Shown here: positions 1 through 8,208 of the stretch, piece after piece
How positions within the stretch are numbered: the first letter of the stretch is position 1
How the letters are laid out: each line of letters begins with the position of its first letter
Assembly (NCBI GenBank): GCA_009781915.1
Contig: WQUW01000013.1
Span: 1 to 34,590 of the forward strand
Source of the DNA: Treponema sp.
GTDB taxonomy: Bacteria > Spirochaetota > Spirochaetia > Treponematales > Breznakiellaceae
DNA length: 34,590 bases
Direction of reading: 5' to 3'
Notes under the pieces: generated by a model
Told to the model about the DNA's origin: nothing
Database searches by the model: none
What the model saw: only the letters and a program-made list of their open reading frames with translations
Program-made: the position numbers and the translations under genes

Positions 1-165
1 CAGGGGAGGATATACGGTTTAAGAAGCCATTTGCCCAGGCTCTTTAGCGTAGGAGACCGTGGCTCCGGAGCGGGTTCCCTGGGCGGCTTCTTAAACCGTA
101 TATCCTCCCCTGCCGGAGCTTTTAGCGGGAATGTTCATCTCATGCGCGGCGGGGGGGAAGCCGCA
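1..165 (-). repeat. Palindromic repeat element, copy 1 (cut by window edge)
   Basis: A perfect 28-bp inverted repeat pairs 1-28 with 85-112 around a 56-nt loop. Inside the loop, 33-39 pairs with 78-84 (GCCCAGG/CCTGGGC), so the whole folds into one long hairpin. The flank 113-165, which runs through CATGCGCGGC and a G7 tract, matches in reverse complement the left flank of the copy at 20246. This copy is therefore in the opposite orientation to the other two. The loop read in reverse is clearly the same sequence as in the other copies (shared GGGCAAATGGCTTCTT end, shared GGTCTCC core) but more diverged. No protein is convincingly encoded. The outer left arm lies outside the window. Confidence 0.93.
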
Positions 166-177
166 ACCTGCCAACAT

Positions 178-186
178 TGATATAAT
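178..186 (+). promoter_or_regulatory. Extended -10 promoter for the AlaX-like gene
   Basis: A perfect extended -10 (TGATATAAT) lies at 178-186, with no good -35 upstream. The expected transcription start, about seven bases after the -10, falls on or next to the ATG at 193. No Shine-Dalgarno sequence precedes that ATG, so a leaderless mRNA is likely. The promoter begins about 13 bp after the recognisable edge of repeat copy 1. Confidence 0.6.
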
Positions 187-192
187 ACAACC

Positions 193-1392
193 ATGCAAAC
201 CGAAAAAGCGTACTATCACCACACTTCCGCCGAACCATTCAGCGCCGCGATTGTCGAACTGAGGCCCGCCGCAGACGGCGCTGCCCACGTCATTCTGGAC
301 AAGACGCTGTTTTACCCCGAAGGCGGGGGCCAGCCATCAGACCGGGGAACCATCAACGGCGTTTCCCTTCTGGGCGTGCGGGAAAAAGACGGGGAAATTG
401 TTCACGTCGTTAGCGCCGAAGACTCAAGCCTGTTAGCGCCCGGCCCGGCAGAACTGGTTCTGGACAGCCGCCGCCGCAGGGATATTACCGTTCAGCACAC
501 GGGCCAGCACCTGCTTTCCGGAACCATATTTCGCATGACCGGAGCGCACACGGTTTCCATGCATCTGGGAGACGAAACCTGCACCATTGACGTAGAGGCG
601 GCGGAAATGAGCGAGGAGCTTCTTACTTCCATAGAGGAAGCCGTGGCAGATACCATTGAAGAAAACCTTCCCGTGATTGTTCACCTGTGCCCGCCGGAAG
701 ATATTTCTTCCCTTCCCCTGCGGAAATTCCCTCCCAAGGGAGAGGACGTAATCCGTGTGATAGAAATTCAAGCGCTGGATTTTTCCCCCTGCTGCGGAAC
801 CCATCTCGCATCGACCGCCCAGATAGGCATACTCCGCATTCTGGGCGCTGAAAAGTACAAGGGCATGACCCGCATCACCTTTATCGCCGGACGCCGAGCC
901 CTGCTGGACAGCCGTCGCCTCAGGCAGAATGCCGGCGTTATTTCACGGGCCCTTAGCGCGCCGGTAAACGAAACCGGCAAGGCCGTTCTTGAGTTTCTGG
1001 AAAAAACCGCCGTCATGGAAAAACGGCTCAAAGCCCTGCACGAAGAGTCCATACGGGCAAAGGCCGGGGCTCTGGCCGATAAGGCCAATAAAGCCGCGGG
1101 AGCCGGCGGCCCGGTGATCGTTGTCGAGTCTTACGCCGAGATAGACATTGACGAAGCGCTTTGCATCGGCAAGGCCGCCCAAAAAGAAACAGAGGCGGTA
1201 TTGGTTCTGGCCTCAGAGCGGGAATACAAGTTCGTAACCTTCTGCTCCGTCCGGGGGTTTGATCTGCGTCCCCTTATTAGAGAAACGTTTGAGGCACAGG
1301 GCGGACGGGGCGGGGGCGGCCCCTCGTTTTTTCAGGGAAGTTTTGGGACAAAAGAGGCTTTGGACGCTTTTCTTCTGGCGCTGAAAAAATAG
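193..1392 (+). CDS. AlaX-type trans-editing alanyl-tRNA synthetase-related protein
   Basis: This 399-residue protein resembles the long AlaX family, which hydrolyses mischarged tRNA(Ala) (Ser or Gly on tRNA-Ala) in the cytoplasm. The zinc-site signature of the editing domain is complete: His102-x3-His106 (in QHTGQHLL) and Cys200-x3-His204 (in CCGTHLA). The N-terminal YPEGGGQPSD stretch is the usual beta-barrel glycine motif. A DHHA1-like C-terminal region ends in a glycine-rich run near GGRGGGGPSFF. There is no aminoacylation domain, so it is a free-standing editor. The M15 peptidase gene follows after 40 bp and is probably cotranscribed. The start at 193 is supported by the promoter immediately upstream. 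Confidence 0.88.
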   Translation: MQTEKAYYHHTSAEPFSAAIVELRPAADGAAHVILDKTLFYPEGGGQPSDRGTINGVSLLGVREKDGEIVHVVSAEDSSLLAPGPAELVLDSRRRRDITVQHTGQHLLSGTIFRMTGAHTVSMHLGDETCTIDVEAAEMSEELLTSIEEAVADTIEENLPVIVHLCPPEDISSLPLRKFPPKGEDVIRVIEIQALDFSPCCGTHLASTAQIGILRILGAEKYKGMTRITFIAGRRALLDSRRLRQNAGVISRALSAPVNETGKAVLEFLEKTAVMEKRLKALHEESIRAKAGALADKANKAAGAGGPVIVVESYAEIDIDEALCIGKAAQKETEAVLVLASEREYKFVTFCSVRGFDLRPLIRETFEAQGGRGGGGPSFFQGSFGTKEALDAFLLALKK

Positions 1393-1432
1393 CATTTATC
1401 GAAACACAGGGAAACAACACAGGAGAACATCA

Positions 1433-2335
1433 ATGGTTGCGCTGCTTCGGAAAAAAAGCGCCGCTGGAAAACTGGCATTATTTGCGTGCGCTGTACTGAC
1501 AGCGTGCGCGTTGGTTGGCTGCGGTACATTGCGTTACCCGCCGCGGATACCTTCGACCCTGACGATTCTTGACGACTTGGAAGCGCAAGAAAGAATTATG
1601 CTGGTTTTCGCAAAGGCGTATCCGGAAAAAATCAGCGATGTAGCGTTTATCGACAATGACTGGACAATGCTGGTTAACGGCGTACGTTTTTTCTTTGCGA
1701 ACGGACGGTTCTTGCCAGAAGAACTGCGTGGGCGGTGGGCGGAGTTCCACCCCTATGATTTTTACGTGTATCCCTGGATTGGCACGCCCAGAGAACGGCG
1801 GGCTATGATCAGAAACCCCGTCTTTTCCATTGGCTCGTCTTTTTTGTTTGACACACTGTACGATTCGCCGGAGGAAGACGCCAGCTTGGAACAGCAGGTG
1901 AAATATTATTTTTTCGATGTCAAGCTGCTGGTTAACCGCCATATCGAGCCTTTGCTGGATCGCGTGCAAGAGCGCATCCGCATTGCCGCCAAGACCGATT
2001 TATGCGTCAAGGAATGGCTCTCCGACTTGCGGGGCTACGGCTGGTACTGGCGCAATATAGCCGGAACCTATCGCCGCAGCCTTCACTCCTATGGCATTGC
2101 CATTGACCTATTGCCCATAGATTTAAGGGGCCGCCAGTCCTATTGGCGGTGGGACACCAGCCGCAGGATAAACATTGATAATTATTATATGCCGCCAGAA
2201 GCGGTAGTTATGGCTTTTGAAGCTTACGGTTTTATTTGGGGCGGCAACTGGAGCTTGATTGACACGATGCACTTTGAATACAGGCCGGAAATACTTCTGT
2301 TAAATAATTTTGTCATAGAGCATTTAAGCAGGTAG
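1433..2335 (+). CDS. M15-family D-Ala-D-Ala carboxypeptidase-like lipoprotein
   Basis: This 300-residue exported protein carries a lipoprotein signal ending in LVGC (lipidated Cys30). The C-terminal half has the M15/VanY zinc-peptidase pattern: HSYGIAID (His218 to Asp225, the HxxGxAxD ligand motif) and a downstream MHFEYRPE with His280 as third ligand and Glu282 nearby. Family members trim D-Ala from peptidoglycan stems, or cleave cross-links, in the periplasm. The N-terminal 30-170 region is not recognised. AGGAG sits eight bases before the ATG. The gene is 40 bp downstream of the AlaX gene. Substrate is inferred from family only. Confidence 0.82.
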   Translation: MVALLRKKSAAGKLALFACAVLTACALVGCGTLRYPPRIPSTLTILDDLEAQERIMLVFAKAYPEKISDVAFIDNDWTMLVNGVRFFFANGRFLPEELRGRWAEFHPYDFYVYPWIGTPRERRAMIRNPVFSIGSSFLFDTLYDSPEEDASLEQQVKYYFFDVKLLVNRHIEPLLDRVQERIRIAAKTDLCVKEWLSDLRGYGWYWRNIAGTYRRSLHSYGIAIDLLPIDLRGRQSYWRWDTSRRINIDNYYMPPEAVVMAFEAYGFIWGGNWSLIDTMHFEYRPEILLLNNFVIEHLSR

Positions 2336-2384
2336 GATGTGTGTAATTCCGGGCCTCAAAAACCCCTTGCACAGATAAACTAAA

Positions 2385-2399
2385 AAATCCTCAGGATTT
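2385..2399 (+). terminator. Weak hairpin after the M15 gene
   Basis: AAATCC (2385-2390) pairs with GGATTT (2394-2399) around a 3-nt loop, followed by TTTCTTAAAA-like sequence. The stem is short and AT-rich, so terminator function is uncertain. The rest of 2336-2538 shows no other clear signal. Confidence 0.3.
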
Positions 2400-2538
2400 C
2401 TTAAAATACTTCCCAAATGTGTCTCTTATCATTCCATAAGCGACAGCGTTATCGCCAGTGGACGTTTGTGCAAAAAGGAAAAGCACGATAATAATGATCA
2501 CATTTAAAGGGGATTTCCCTAAGAAGGGCCAGCAGAAA

Positions 2539-2889
2539 ATGAAAGAAACAACAAAAGGAATAAGCATTAGGAGCTTGTTTTCAAAAAACTTAAAGCGATT
2601 GCGTACTGTTGCGAACATGTCACAACTAGCCTTGGCGGAAAATGCCGGGCTAACGCATAACTTTATAAACGATATTGAAAACGGGAAAAAATGGGTGTCG
2701 GCTGAGACGATAGGAAAACTTGCGTTCGCTCTTAAAGCTGAACCCTATCAGTTTTTTATCTCTGAAGCGAAATGGAACGATCAGGGAGCGGAAATCTTTT
2801 CCCTTTACCTGGACGACTTTACCGACTCTATCGCAAAGATGGTAAAGGATTATCGTTACCGGTATCTTGCGGAAGATTCTGAAGATTGA
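2539..2889 (+). CDS. Small XRE-family (HTH_3) transcriptional regulator
   Basis: This 116-residue protein has one Cro/C1-type helix-turn-helix near its N-terminus: LFSKNLKRLRTVANMSQLAL leads into AENAGLTHNFINDIENGKKW, the canonical recognition helix followed by I-x-x-I-E-x-G. A short acidic C-terminal tail with DDFTDSIAKMV may be a dimerisation segment. I start at the ATG at 2539, where a weak GAAGGG lies upstream. In-frame ATGs at 2494 and 2458 would add 15 or 27 unrelated residues. Base composition is more AT-rich than the neighbours, which fits recent acquisition. It converges with ftsH, with one base between the two stop codons. Targets are unknown. Confidence 0.8.
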   Translation: MKETTKGISIRSLFSKNLKRLRTVANMSQLALAENAGLTHNFINDIENGKKWVSAETIGKLAFALKAEPYQFFISEAKWNDQGAEIFSLYLDDFTDSIAKMVKDYRYRYLAEDSED

Positions 2890-2890
2890 A

Positions 2891-4861
2891 TCAGGGCTGC
2901 GACAACAGAGCCTTGAATTCTTTTTCGTCCAGAGTTTCTTTTTCCAATAGCGCTGACGCTACATTGTCCAGAGTTTTGCGCTGGCCTTCCAGGAGGAGCT
3001 TTGCTTTGGTGTACTCGGTTTCGATAATGCGGGCGATCTCTTCATCGACATACTGCTGGGTGCTTTCGGCGTATTCGCGCTGAAAAGCCGGTTCGTTCCT
3101 TTCCTGTCCGGTCGTACTCATGCCCCGCGATGTAAGGGCCACATTGCGGAAGCGGTCGGACATACCGTAGTCGGTGATCATCTTGCGGGCTATGTCAGTG
3201 GCTCTGGTGATGTCATTTGACGCTCCGGTAGAATATTCGCCGGAGACCAATTCTTCGGCAATGCGCCCGCCAAGCAGAATGTCTATCTGCCCCAAAAGAT
3301 CGGATTTTTTGATTTTGTAGCGGTCTTCAACAGGGAGCTGTAACATATACCCCAGAGCAAGGCCGCGGGGAATAATCGAAATCTTTGTAACAGGGTCTGC
3401 GTTAGGCGTGAAAGCGGCGACTATAGCATGACCTGCTTCGTGGTAAGCGGTAAGCTTTCTGTCTTCCGGCTTTTGAACACGGGTCTTTTTCTGCAGGCCC
3501 GCTATAATTTTTTCTATCGCTTCGCCAAAGTCAGCCTGAACAACGATTCTCCGCCCTGCCCTGACAGCCAGAAGCGCCGCCTCGTTTACAATGTTTGCCA
3601 AGTCCGCTCCGGAAAAGCCGGATGTTACACGGGCGACAGCCTCCATATCTACAGCGGGGTCAAGCTTTACCGGCTTGGAATGAATCAGCAAAATCGCTTC
3701 ACGGCCCTTTAAGTCTGGCCTGTCCACCAAGACCTGCCGGTCAAAGCGTCCGGGCCGTAACAGCGCCGGGTCAAGCACGTCCAGACGGTTTGTGGCGGCA
3801 AGGATAATAAGCCCGGATGTAGCGTCAAAGCCGTCCATTTCGACAAGGAGCTGGTTTAAGGTCTGCTCCCGCTCGTCGTTGCCCCCGACTATGTTGTTAG
3901 CCCTGCTCTTGCCTATGGCGTCAAGCTCGTCAATAAAAATGATGCCCCCGCCCTTTTCCCTGGCCTGCTTAAAAAGGTCTCGCACACGGGCGGCCCCAAC
4001 GCCCACAAACATCTCGACAAACTCAGCGCCGGAAATCCTAAAGAACGAAACCCCGGCCTCCCCCGCCGCCGCTCGCGCAAGAAGCGTTTTCCCCGTTCCG
4101 GGCGGACCCACGAGCAAAACCCCTTTAGGAATTTTGCCGCCTATGTCCGTATACTTCCGGGAGTTTTTAAGGAAGTCCACCACTTCCATGAGTTCTTCCT
4201 TGGCCTCGTCCACCCCGGCAACATCGGCAAAGCGGGTAGCGATGTCGCCTTCGGCAACAACAACTGCCTTGTTCTGCCCCACGGAAAGAACATTGCCGCC
4301 CATGCTTCCAAGGCGCCTTATAAGGAAGCGCCAAATAAAAATAAAAAACGCTATGGGCAGAACCCAGCTAAATACAAGGTTAAGAAGCGTCATCCGCCCA
4401 CGGGAAACAGCGTAATAGGACACGCCCATTTCGTCCATAAGCCTGATTAAATCGGGGTGATTAATGGCTACTGTCCGGAACATTGTGTCGTAGGCCGCAT
4501 TCAGTTGGGGGGCCCTGAACATCGCGCCTCTGGCCCGTTCGGGGCGCTGGGGCGAGGTAAATCCGGTAAAGTAATTGTCGGAAAGCTCTACCCGCCTGAT
4601 TTCCCCGCTGGCAATTCTGACTTTGAACTCGGAAAAATCAATGGTGGGATTTGCCCGGCGAGCCAGCGCATGGTTAAAAAGGCTTAATCCCATGATAAGG
4701 ACAAGGACATACATAAGGGAAAATTTCCAGTTCTTGAAAGGGCCAAGGTCTGGAAGTTTTGGGCCGCCTTCTCCCCAAAACGGAAACTGGGGGCCGGAAC
4801 CCTTTTGCTTATTGGATTGAGGGTCTTTGGGCCCATCATCGATCATACTATTACTATCCAT
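2891..4861 (-). CDS. ftsH: ATP-dependent zinc metalloprotease FtsH
   Basis: This 656-residue membrane-anchored AAA+ protease degrades misassembled membrane proteins and short-lived regulators. Two transmembrane helices (about 46-66 and 159-180) flank a periplasmic domain. The ATPase has Walker A GPPGTGKT (about 252-259), Walker B IIFIDELD (307-314), and a second region of homology with [20 protein letters not shown]. The zinc site HEAGH is at 474-478, with the downstream third-ligand region near [15 protein letters not shown]. Length is normal. An N-terminal extension of about 40 polar residues rich in Pro, Gly and Lys precedes the first helix. No clear Shine-Dalgarno sequence is seen before the ATG at 4861. 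It is divergent from the reductase gene at 5017, with 155 bp between them. Confidence 0.97.
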   Translation of the reverse strand: MDSNSMIDDGPKDPQSNKQKGSGPQFPFWGEGGPKLPDLGPFKNWKFSLMYVLVLIMGLSLFNHALARRANPTIDFSEFKVRIASGEIRRVELSDNYFTGFTSPQRPERARGAMFRAPQLNAAYDTMFRTVAINHPDLIRLMDEMGVSYYAVSRGRMTLLNLVFSWVLPIAFFIFIWRFLIRRLGSMGGNVLSVGQNKAVVVAEGDIATRFADVAGVDEAKEELMEVVDFLKNSRKYTDIGGKIPKGVLLVGPPGTGKTLLARAAAGEAGVSFFRISGAEFVEMFVGVGAARVRDLFKQAREKGGGIIFIDELDAIGKSRANNIVGGNDEREQTLNQLLVEMDGFDATSGLIILAATNRLDVLDPALLRPGRFDRQVLVDRPDLKGREAILLIHSKPVKLDPAVDMEAVARVTSGFSGADLANIVNEAALLAVRAGRRIVVQADFGEAIEKIIAGLQKKTRVQKPEDRKLTAYHEAGHAIVAAFTPNADPVTKISIIPRGLALGYMLQLPVEDRYKIKKSDLLGQIDILLGGRIAEELVSGEYSTGASNDITRATDIARKMITDYGMSDRFRNVALTSRGMSTTGQERNEPAFQREYAESTQQYVDEEIARIIETEYTKAKLLLEGQRKTLDNVASALLEKETLDEKEFKALLSQP

Positions 4862-5016
4862 AAATGCAGGTATATTTGCAAGCCCTGAAAGCTTAAAAAA
4901 AGGAGCGATGTTGCTCGCTTCCCGCCTATTGCAAAATTACCTGAACTGTGAAAAACTGTTCTCTAAACGAGGCGAATTCCGCTTGAAAAGCGGGGTCGTG
5001 ACAAGGAGAGTACCCC

Positions 5017-6723
5017 ATGAAAAAAATGATAGTAACGTTTGCCGTGTTTGCGTGCGTGTTTTTACTGGCAACGTGCCACTCGATGGGCCGCCGTGTAACT
5101 GACGGCGTTTTTGAAGGCGCAAGCATCGGTTTTGGCGGAGAGTTACGGCTTTCTGTTACGATAACCAACGGAGAGATTGCGGATGTGGTGTTGATTTCCG
5201 ACCGTGAATCATACGCTGTCATGTCAAGGACATTCCCTTTGCTCCGCCAGCGCATCATGGAAGCGCGGTCGCCCGTTGTTGACAGCGTTACCGGCGCTAC
5301 TATTACGTCTTTCGCGGTAAAGGCGGCGGTTGCGGACGCAAGCAGGCAGGCCGGTATTGATGTTGGCCCAATCACCTTCGCCACAAGGGGCCCAGCGCCC
5401 GCGCAACTGGCACGGCCTCCCGTACAAACCGGCATCGTTGTCGTGGGAGGCGGGCCCGCCGGACTTGCCGCCGCAATCGAAGCCAGACAGTCGGGCGCGG
5501 AAGACATCATCCTGATAGAAAAGCTCGATGTTCTTGGCGGCAGCGGGAAACACAACATGAATTTTTCCGAAATCATCAATTCGCAGGCGCAGCTTGCCAA
5601 TGGCAGATCGGAACCGCTTGAAACCTTCATGGCTCACATTGCCGGACGGGAGATAGTGCCTGAGCGCATACCGGTATGGGCGCAGGGAGCCGCCGAGGCT
5701 GATGCGTGGCTTAGGGGCATTGGCGTACAACTGAACTATAACTGGGGCAGGTTTAACCTCAAAGCCGAGGCCGATGTGTATGCCGGGGATCATATGATGT
5801 CCGGCATGGAGGCGGAACTGCGCAGGTTAGGCGTTGACATACGCACTGGCACTAAAGGCATTGATTTGATTATGGAAGGCGGAGCGGTTACCGGTGTTGT
5901 TGTGGAAGACAGGCATGGCAGGTACAATATCATGGCTGGCGCGGTTATTCTGGCGACAGGCGGGTTCGCGGCAAACCGGGAACTGCTGGCACGGCATATG
6001 CCCGGTACTGAAGCTCTGGCAACCACTAACCCGCGGCACGCTGTGGGCCACTTCATACCGTTGTTTGAAGAATACGGGTTCTGGATGGAAAGGATGAACG
6101 GGCTGGTTATGTCCGCTCCGGTATTGAGCGTAAACCGCACACTGACCGGAAGCATAGGAGCCAGCCCCGGATTCATTTACGTCAACGAAAACGGCGAGCG
6201 CTTTGTAAGCGAAACTACCGGGGGGCTGACCCTTGCGCACAGATTCCGGGAACAGCCAAACGGCAGGGTGTTTTATATCTACGACCAGAATATGTTTGAC
6301 GAGGACTACGCTGGTTCCCGCCGCTTGGTGGGGCAATACCGGGCCGGCTACCATGTAAGCGCCGCCACGCTGGAAGAATTGGCGGCAAGGCTTGGCATTA
6401 ATGGGGCAAACCTTGCCGCCGCCGTCGAAGCTTTTAATAGAGCCGTTGACGGGTATTCAAGCGATCCCTTCCGCGCGACTGCCTTTACAAGAAGGTTCGG
6501 GGAACGGGGGCCGTTCTACGGCGTACAGGTAACAAGCGCGGTTCACATGACCCGCGGCGGTGTAGTGCCTGACGAAAGAGCCCGTGTGCTTATGGCTGAC
6601 GGCTCTGTGGTGCGAGGATTGTTTGCCGCAGGCGAAGTAACCGCCACGCTCGGCAATTTTTCCGCCGCCGTAATCTTCGGCAGGGTCGCCGGAAGGGAAG
6701 CGGCGTTTTCTATCGCCCAATAA
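5017..6723 (+). CDS. FMN- and FAD-binding fumarate-reductase-type lipoprotein
   Basis: This 568-residue exported reductase has a lipoprotein signal ending LLATC (Cys20). Residues 30-115 are an FMN-binding domain with DSVTGATITS, the S/T-G-A-T-x-T flavinylation motif where ApbE-type enzymes attach FMN to the last Thr (about 97). Residues 140-568 are an FAD-dependent fumarate reductase/urocanate reductase-type domain: VVVGGGPAGLAAAIEA at the N-terminus, AGAVILATGGFAANRELL in the middle, and GLFAAGEVTATLGNF near the end. Such proteins reduce a small unsaturated acid as an extracytoplasmic electron sink; the substrate cannot be told from sequence. AAGGAG precedes the ATG. A small hairpin (4979-4984 with 4988-4993) lies just 5' of the Shine-Dalgarno sequence. 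No haem motif is present. Confidence 0.9.
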   Translation: MKKMIVTFAVFACVFLLATCHSMGRRVTDGVFEGASIGFGGELRLSVTITNGEIADVVLISDRESYAVMSRTFPLLRQRIMEARSPVVDSVTGATITSFAVKAAVADASRQAGIDVGPITFATRGPAPAQLARPPVQTGIVVVGGGPAGLAAAIEARQSGAEDIILIEKLDVLGGSGKHNMNFSEIINSQAQLANGRSEPLETFMAHIAGREIVPERIPVWAQGAAEADAWLRGIGVQLNYNWGRFNLKAEADVYAGDHMMSGMEAELRRLGVDIRTGTKGIDLIMEGGAVTGVVVEDRHGRYNIMAGAVILATGGFAANRELLARHMPGTEALATTNPRHAVGHFIPLFEEYGFWMERMNGLVMSAPVLSVNRTLTGSIGASPGFIYVNENGERFVSETTGGLTLAHRFREQPNGRVFYIYDQNMFDEDYAGSRRLVGQYRAGYHVSAATLEELAARLGINGANLAAAVEAFNRAVDGYSSDPFRATAFTRRFGERGPFYGVQVTSAVHMTRGGVVPDERARVLMADGSVVRGLFAAGEVTATLGNFSAAVIFGRVAGREAAFSIAQ

Positions 6724-6727
6724 AAAA

Positions 6728-6759
6728 CCTGAGCCACGGCATCTGCCTTCTGGCTCAGG
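6728..6759 (-). terminator. Rho-independent terminator of the minus-strand peptide operon
   Basis: CCTGAGCCA (6728-6736) pairs with TGGCTCAGG (6751-6759). Read on the minus strand it is followed directly by TTTTTTA, a good U tract. It therefore ends the transcript of the 49-residue peptide gene and not the plus-strand reductase, although the stem could also insulate the latter. Confidence 0.88.
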
Positions 6760-6795
6760 TTACGAAGAATGGCTCTGAATCACTTGATTCGAAAT

Positions 6796-6837
6796 CACTT
6801 GATACGGATCAAGTGGGTTTAACCGCCGACCGGCGGT
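6796..6837 (-). other. Two hairpins in the 3' untranslated region of the 49-residue peptide gene
   Basis: CACTTGAT (6796-6803) pairs with ATCAAGTG (6808-6815), and ACCGCC (6822-6827) pairs with GGCGGT (6832-6837). Both have 4-nt loops. AATCACTTGAT is repeated directly at 6778-6788 and 6793-6803. With the terminator this gives three successive stem-loops in about 110 nt after the stop codon, which is unusual for a short mRNA. Confidence 0.7.
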
Positions 6838-6850
6838 GTAGTAAAGCCTA

Positions 6851-7000
6851 TCAGAGCTCGCAATCTTCCTCGTCAATAACCGGCGCGGGCGGCGGCGGCG
6901 TTTCCACGGTAACGGGCGCTTGCTCGGCGGGGGTTTCCGCGTAAACGGTAAACGACAGCAAAGCAAAGAGCACAAGGGCAAGCAAGAATAATCTCTTCAT
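6851..7000 (-). CDS. 49-residue secreted proline-rich peptide
   Basis: The short frame starts at the ATG at 7000, preceded by AGAGGAG at good spacing. It encodes a Sec signal peptide (MKRLFLLALVLFALLSFTVY, then AETPAEQ with a plausible AYA-like cleavage site VYA). A mature part of about 28 residues follows, rich in Pro, Val and Glu and ending in an acidic EEDCEL. There is one Cys, three residues from the end, and no lipobox. The clear ribosome binding site, signal peptide and downstream terminator support a real gene. It lies 90 bp after the LPP20 lipoprotein gene on the same strand. I recognise no family and no function can be assigned. Confidence 0.8.
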   Translation of the reverse strand: MKRLFLLALVLFALLSFTVYAETPAEQAPVTVETPPPPAPVIDEEDCEL

Positions 7001-7089
7001 ACTGTTACTCCTCTTACATAAAAGTTGTAGTAATAAAAGCCATGGTATAATACATTTGGAACAAAATCAATAGGGCGGCTTACAGTGCG

Positions 7090-8118
7090 CTAAAACCCCG
7101 TCTCCAGGGAAAACTCGTAGCGCACCCTTTCCGCCAACGCCTCGTATGCCCGCCGGCGCGCGACATCGGCGCTCATGGCGGCCTGTTGCCCTGCCTCGGC
7201 ATTGAACGTAAAAAGCGTTCCGGCAGGGCTTGTTATTACGGCCTGTACGCGCGGGAAATAGAAAATGCCAAGGTCACGGACTTGGCGGCCCTCGTCCACC
7301 GTTACCACACACACTGCGGCGGCGGCGGCTCTGTTGCTGGTTACGGGGAACCCAAGGGCGGCAAAACTTTGCGAAAACGCCCCCTGCATCCTAGACTCGA
7401 AATCTACGGGGATGTCCAGAAACACTGGCGCTCCGCCGCGCGCATTGGCGGCCCTTGCCGGAAGCGTGGACAGCATGGTCTGCACACCGGCAAATTCGGT
7501 GTTCATCCTTGCGGGCTGTAAAAGCTGGCCCATGCCCTGCGCCCCTTGAAATTCGGGCGAGCGGGCAAAATCTTGCGCCGCAGTATAGCGAAGGGCTCTT
7601 CTAAAAGGGTCGGCTTCGCTTTCGGCCGCTTCGAAAAGGCTTGCAAGGGTCTGGGCTTGCTGTCTAAAGCGCGGGCCGTATACCTGCCATGCCTCGGTGC
7701 GGTTTATGTAGGCCACGGCGATCCATTCCCGGTGATGCCTGTCAAAAAAGGCATCGGGGCTGTGGCGTACACCAAAAAGCTGCATCTGCGCCTGCACGAA
7801 GGTTTCCGCCTCGATTTCGGTTCTTGTCCCTGCCGTACCATCCTGTTCCCAATATTGTTCCAGTATGACCACACGGGACACTACCTCGCTGTTAAGGAAC
7901 CGTGCGATTGCGGCGGTGGCATCGGCCTCGGCTGCGGCCCTTGTCGCGCCCCTGCCCTGCTGGGCGATAAACTCGCCATCGGGAAACGCCTCGCTCATGG
8001 CAGCAGAGGAGGCGGCCCAATGCGGCGGAGCAGAGGGGCCCCCGGCACAGGCAGCTAGGGTTAGGTGTACAGTTATGGCAAGGGCAAAAAACGGTAAAAG
8101 TTTTGTAGATATTGTCAT
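7090..8118 (-). CDS. LPP20-family lipoprotein
   Basis: This 342-residue lipoprotein has signal LTLAAC (Cys24). The region after the signal, with GRGATRAAAEADATAAIARF, fits the LPP20 pattern in which repeated alanine-rich helices follow a G-x-A-x-x-x-A-x-x-A-A core. The rest predicts as alternating helix and beta strands. AGGAG precedes the ATG at suitable distance. It sits between the CsgG/LRR lipoprotein (90 bp upstream) and the 49-residue peptide, so the three probably form one transcript ending at 6728. A second, shorter LPP20-like gene is at 12017-12607. Role is unknown; surface or periplasmic location is inferred. Confidence 0.7.
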   Translation of the reverse strand: MTISTKLLPFFALAITVHLTLAACAGGPSAPPHWAASSAAMSEAFPDGEFIAQQGRGATRAAAEADATAAIARFLNSEVVSRVVILEQYWEQDGTAGTRTEIEAETFVQAQMQLFGVRHSPDAFFDRHHREWIAVAYINRTEAWQVYGPRFRQQAQTLASLFEAAESEADPFRRALRYTAAQDFARSPEFQGAQGMGQLLQPARMNTEFAGVQTMLSTLPARAANARGGAPVFLDIPVDFESRMQGAFSQSFAALGFPVTSNRAAAAAVCVVTVDEGRQVRDLGIFYFPRVQAVITSPAGTLFTFNAEAGQQAAMSADVARRRAYEALAERVRYEFSLETGF

Positions 8119-8160
8119 TGAAATTTACTCCTGTATTTTCTGTATGGGTCAAAGGAAGCA

Positions 8161-8185
8161 CAGGGCTAGTTTAGCGCTAACCCTG
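8161..8185 (-). other. Intercistronic hairpin between two lipoprotein genes
   Basis: 8161-8169 pairs with 8177-8185 around 7 nt. The single non-Watson-Crick position is A-C in plus-strand RNA but a U-G wobble in minus-strand RNA, so the stem favours the minus transcript. There is no U tract, so it is more likely an mRNA stability or processing hairpin than a terminator. Confidence 0.5.
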
Positions 8186-8208
8186 AGCCTCGTAAAGTTG
8201 TGAACGTT

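Noticed and set aside
91-288. Minus-strand frame through copy 1 of the repeat
   Set aside because: It reads the same arm-derived peptide as the RecG tail (PPAAHE, NIPAKSS), which shows only that the repeat is open in that frame. It has no ribosome binding site and overlaps the AlaX start.
2391-2618. Minus-strand 75-residue hydrophobic frame
   Set aside because: It overlaps the 5' part of the better-supported XRE gene, has no ribosome binding site at any ATG, and matches no family I know. The hydrophobicity may come from AT-rich sequence. A membrane-protein remnant is not excluded.
3792-4415. Long plus-strand frame opposite ftsH
   Set aside because: Its Ser/Pro/Thr-rich composition is typical of an antisense shadow of a GC-rich gene. 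ftsH is unambiguous. The same applies to long frames opposite the receptor, dnaE and AddB-like genes.
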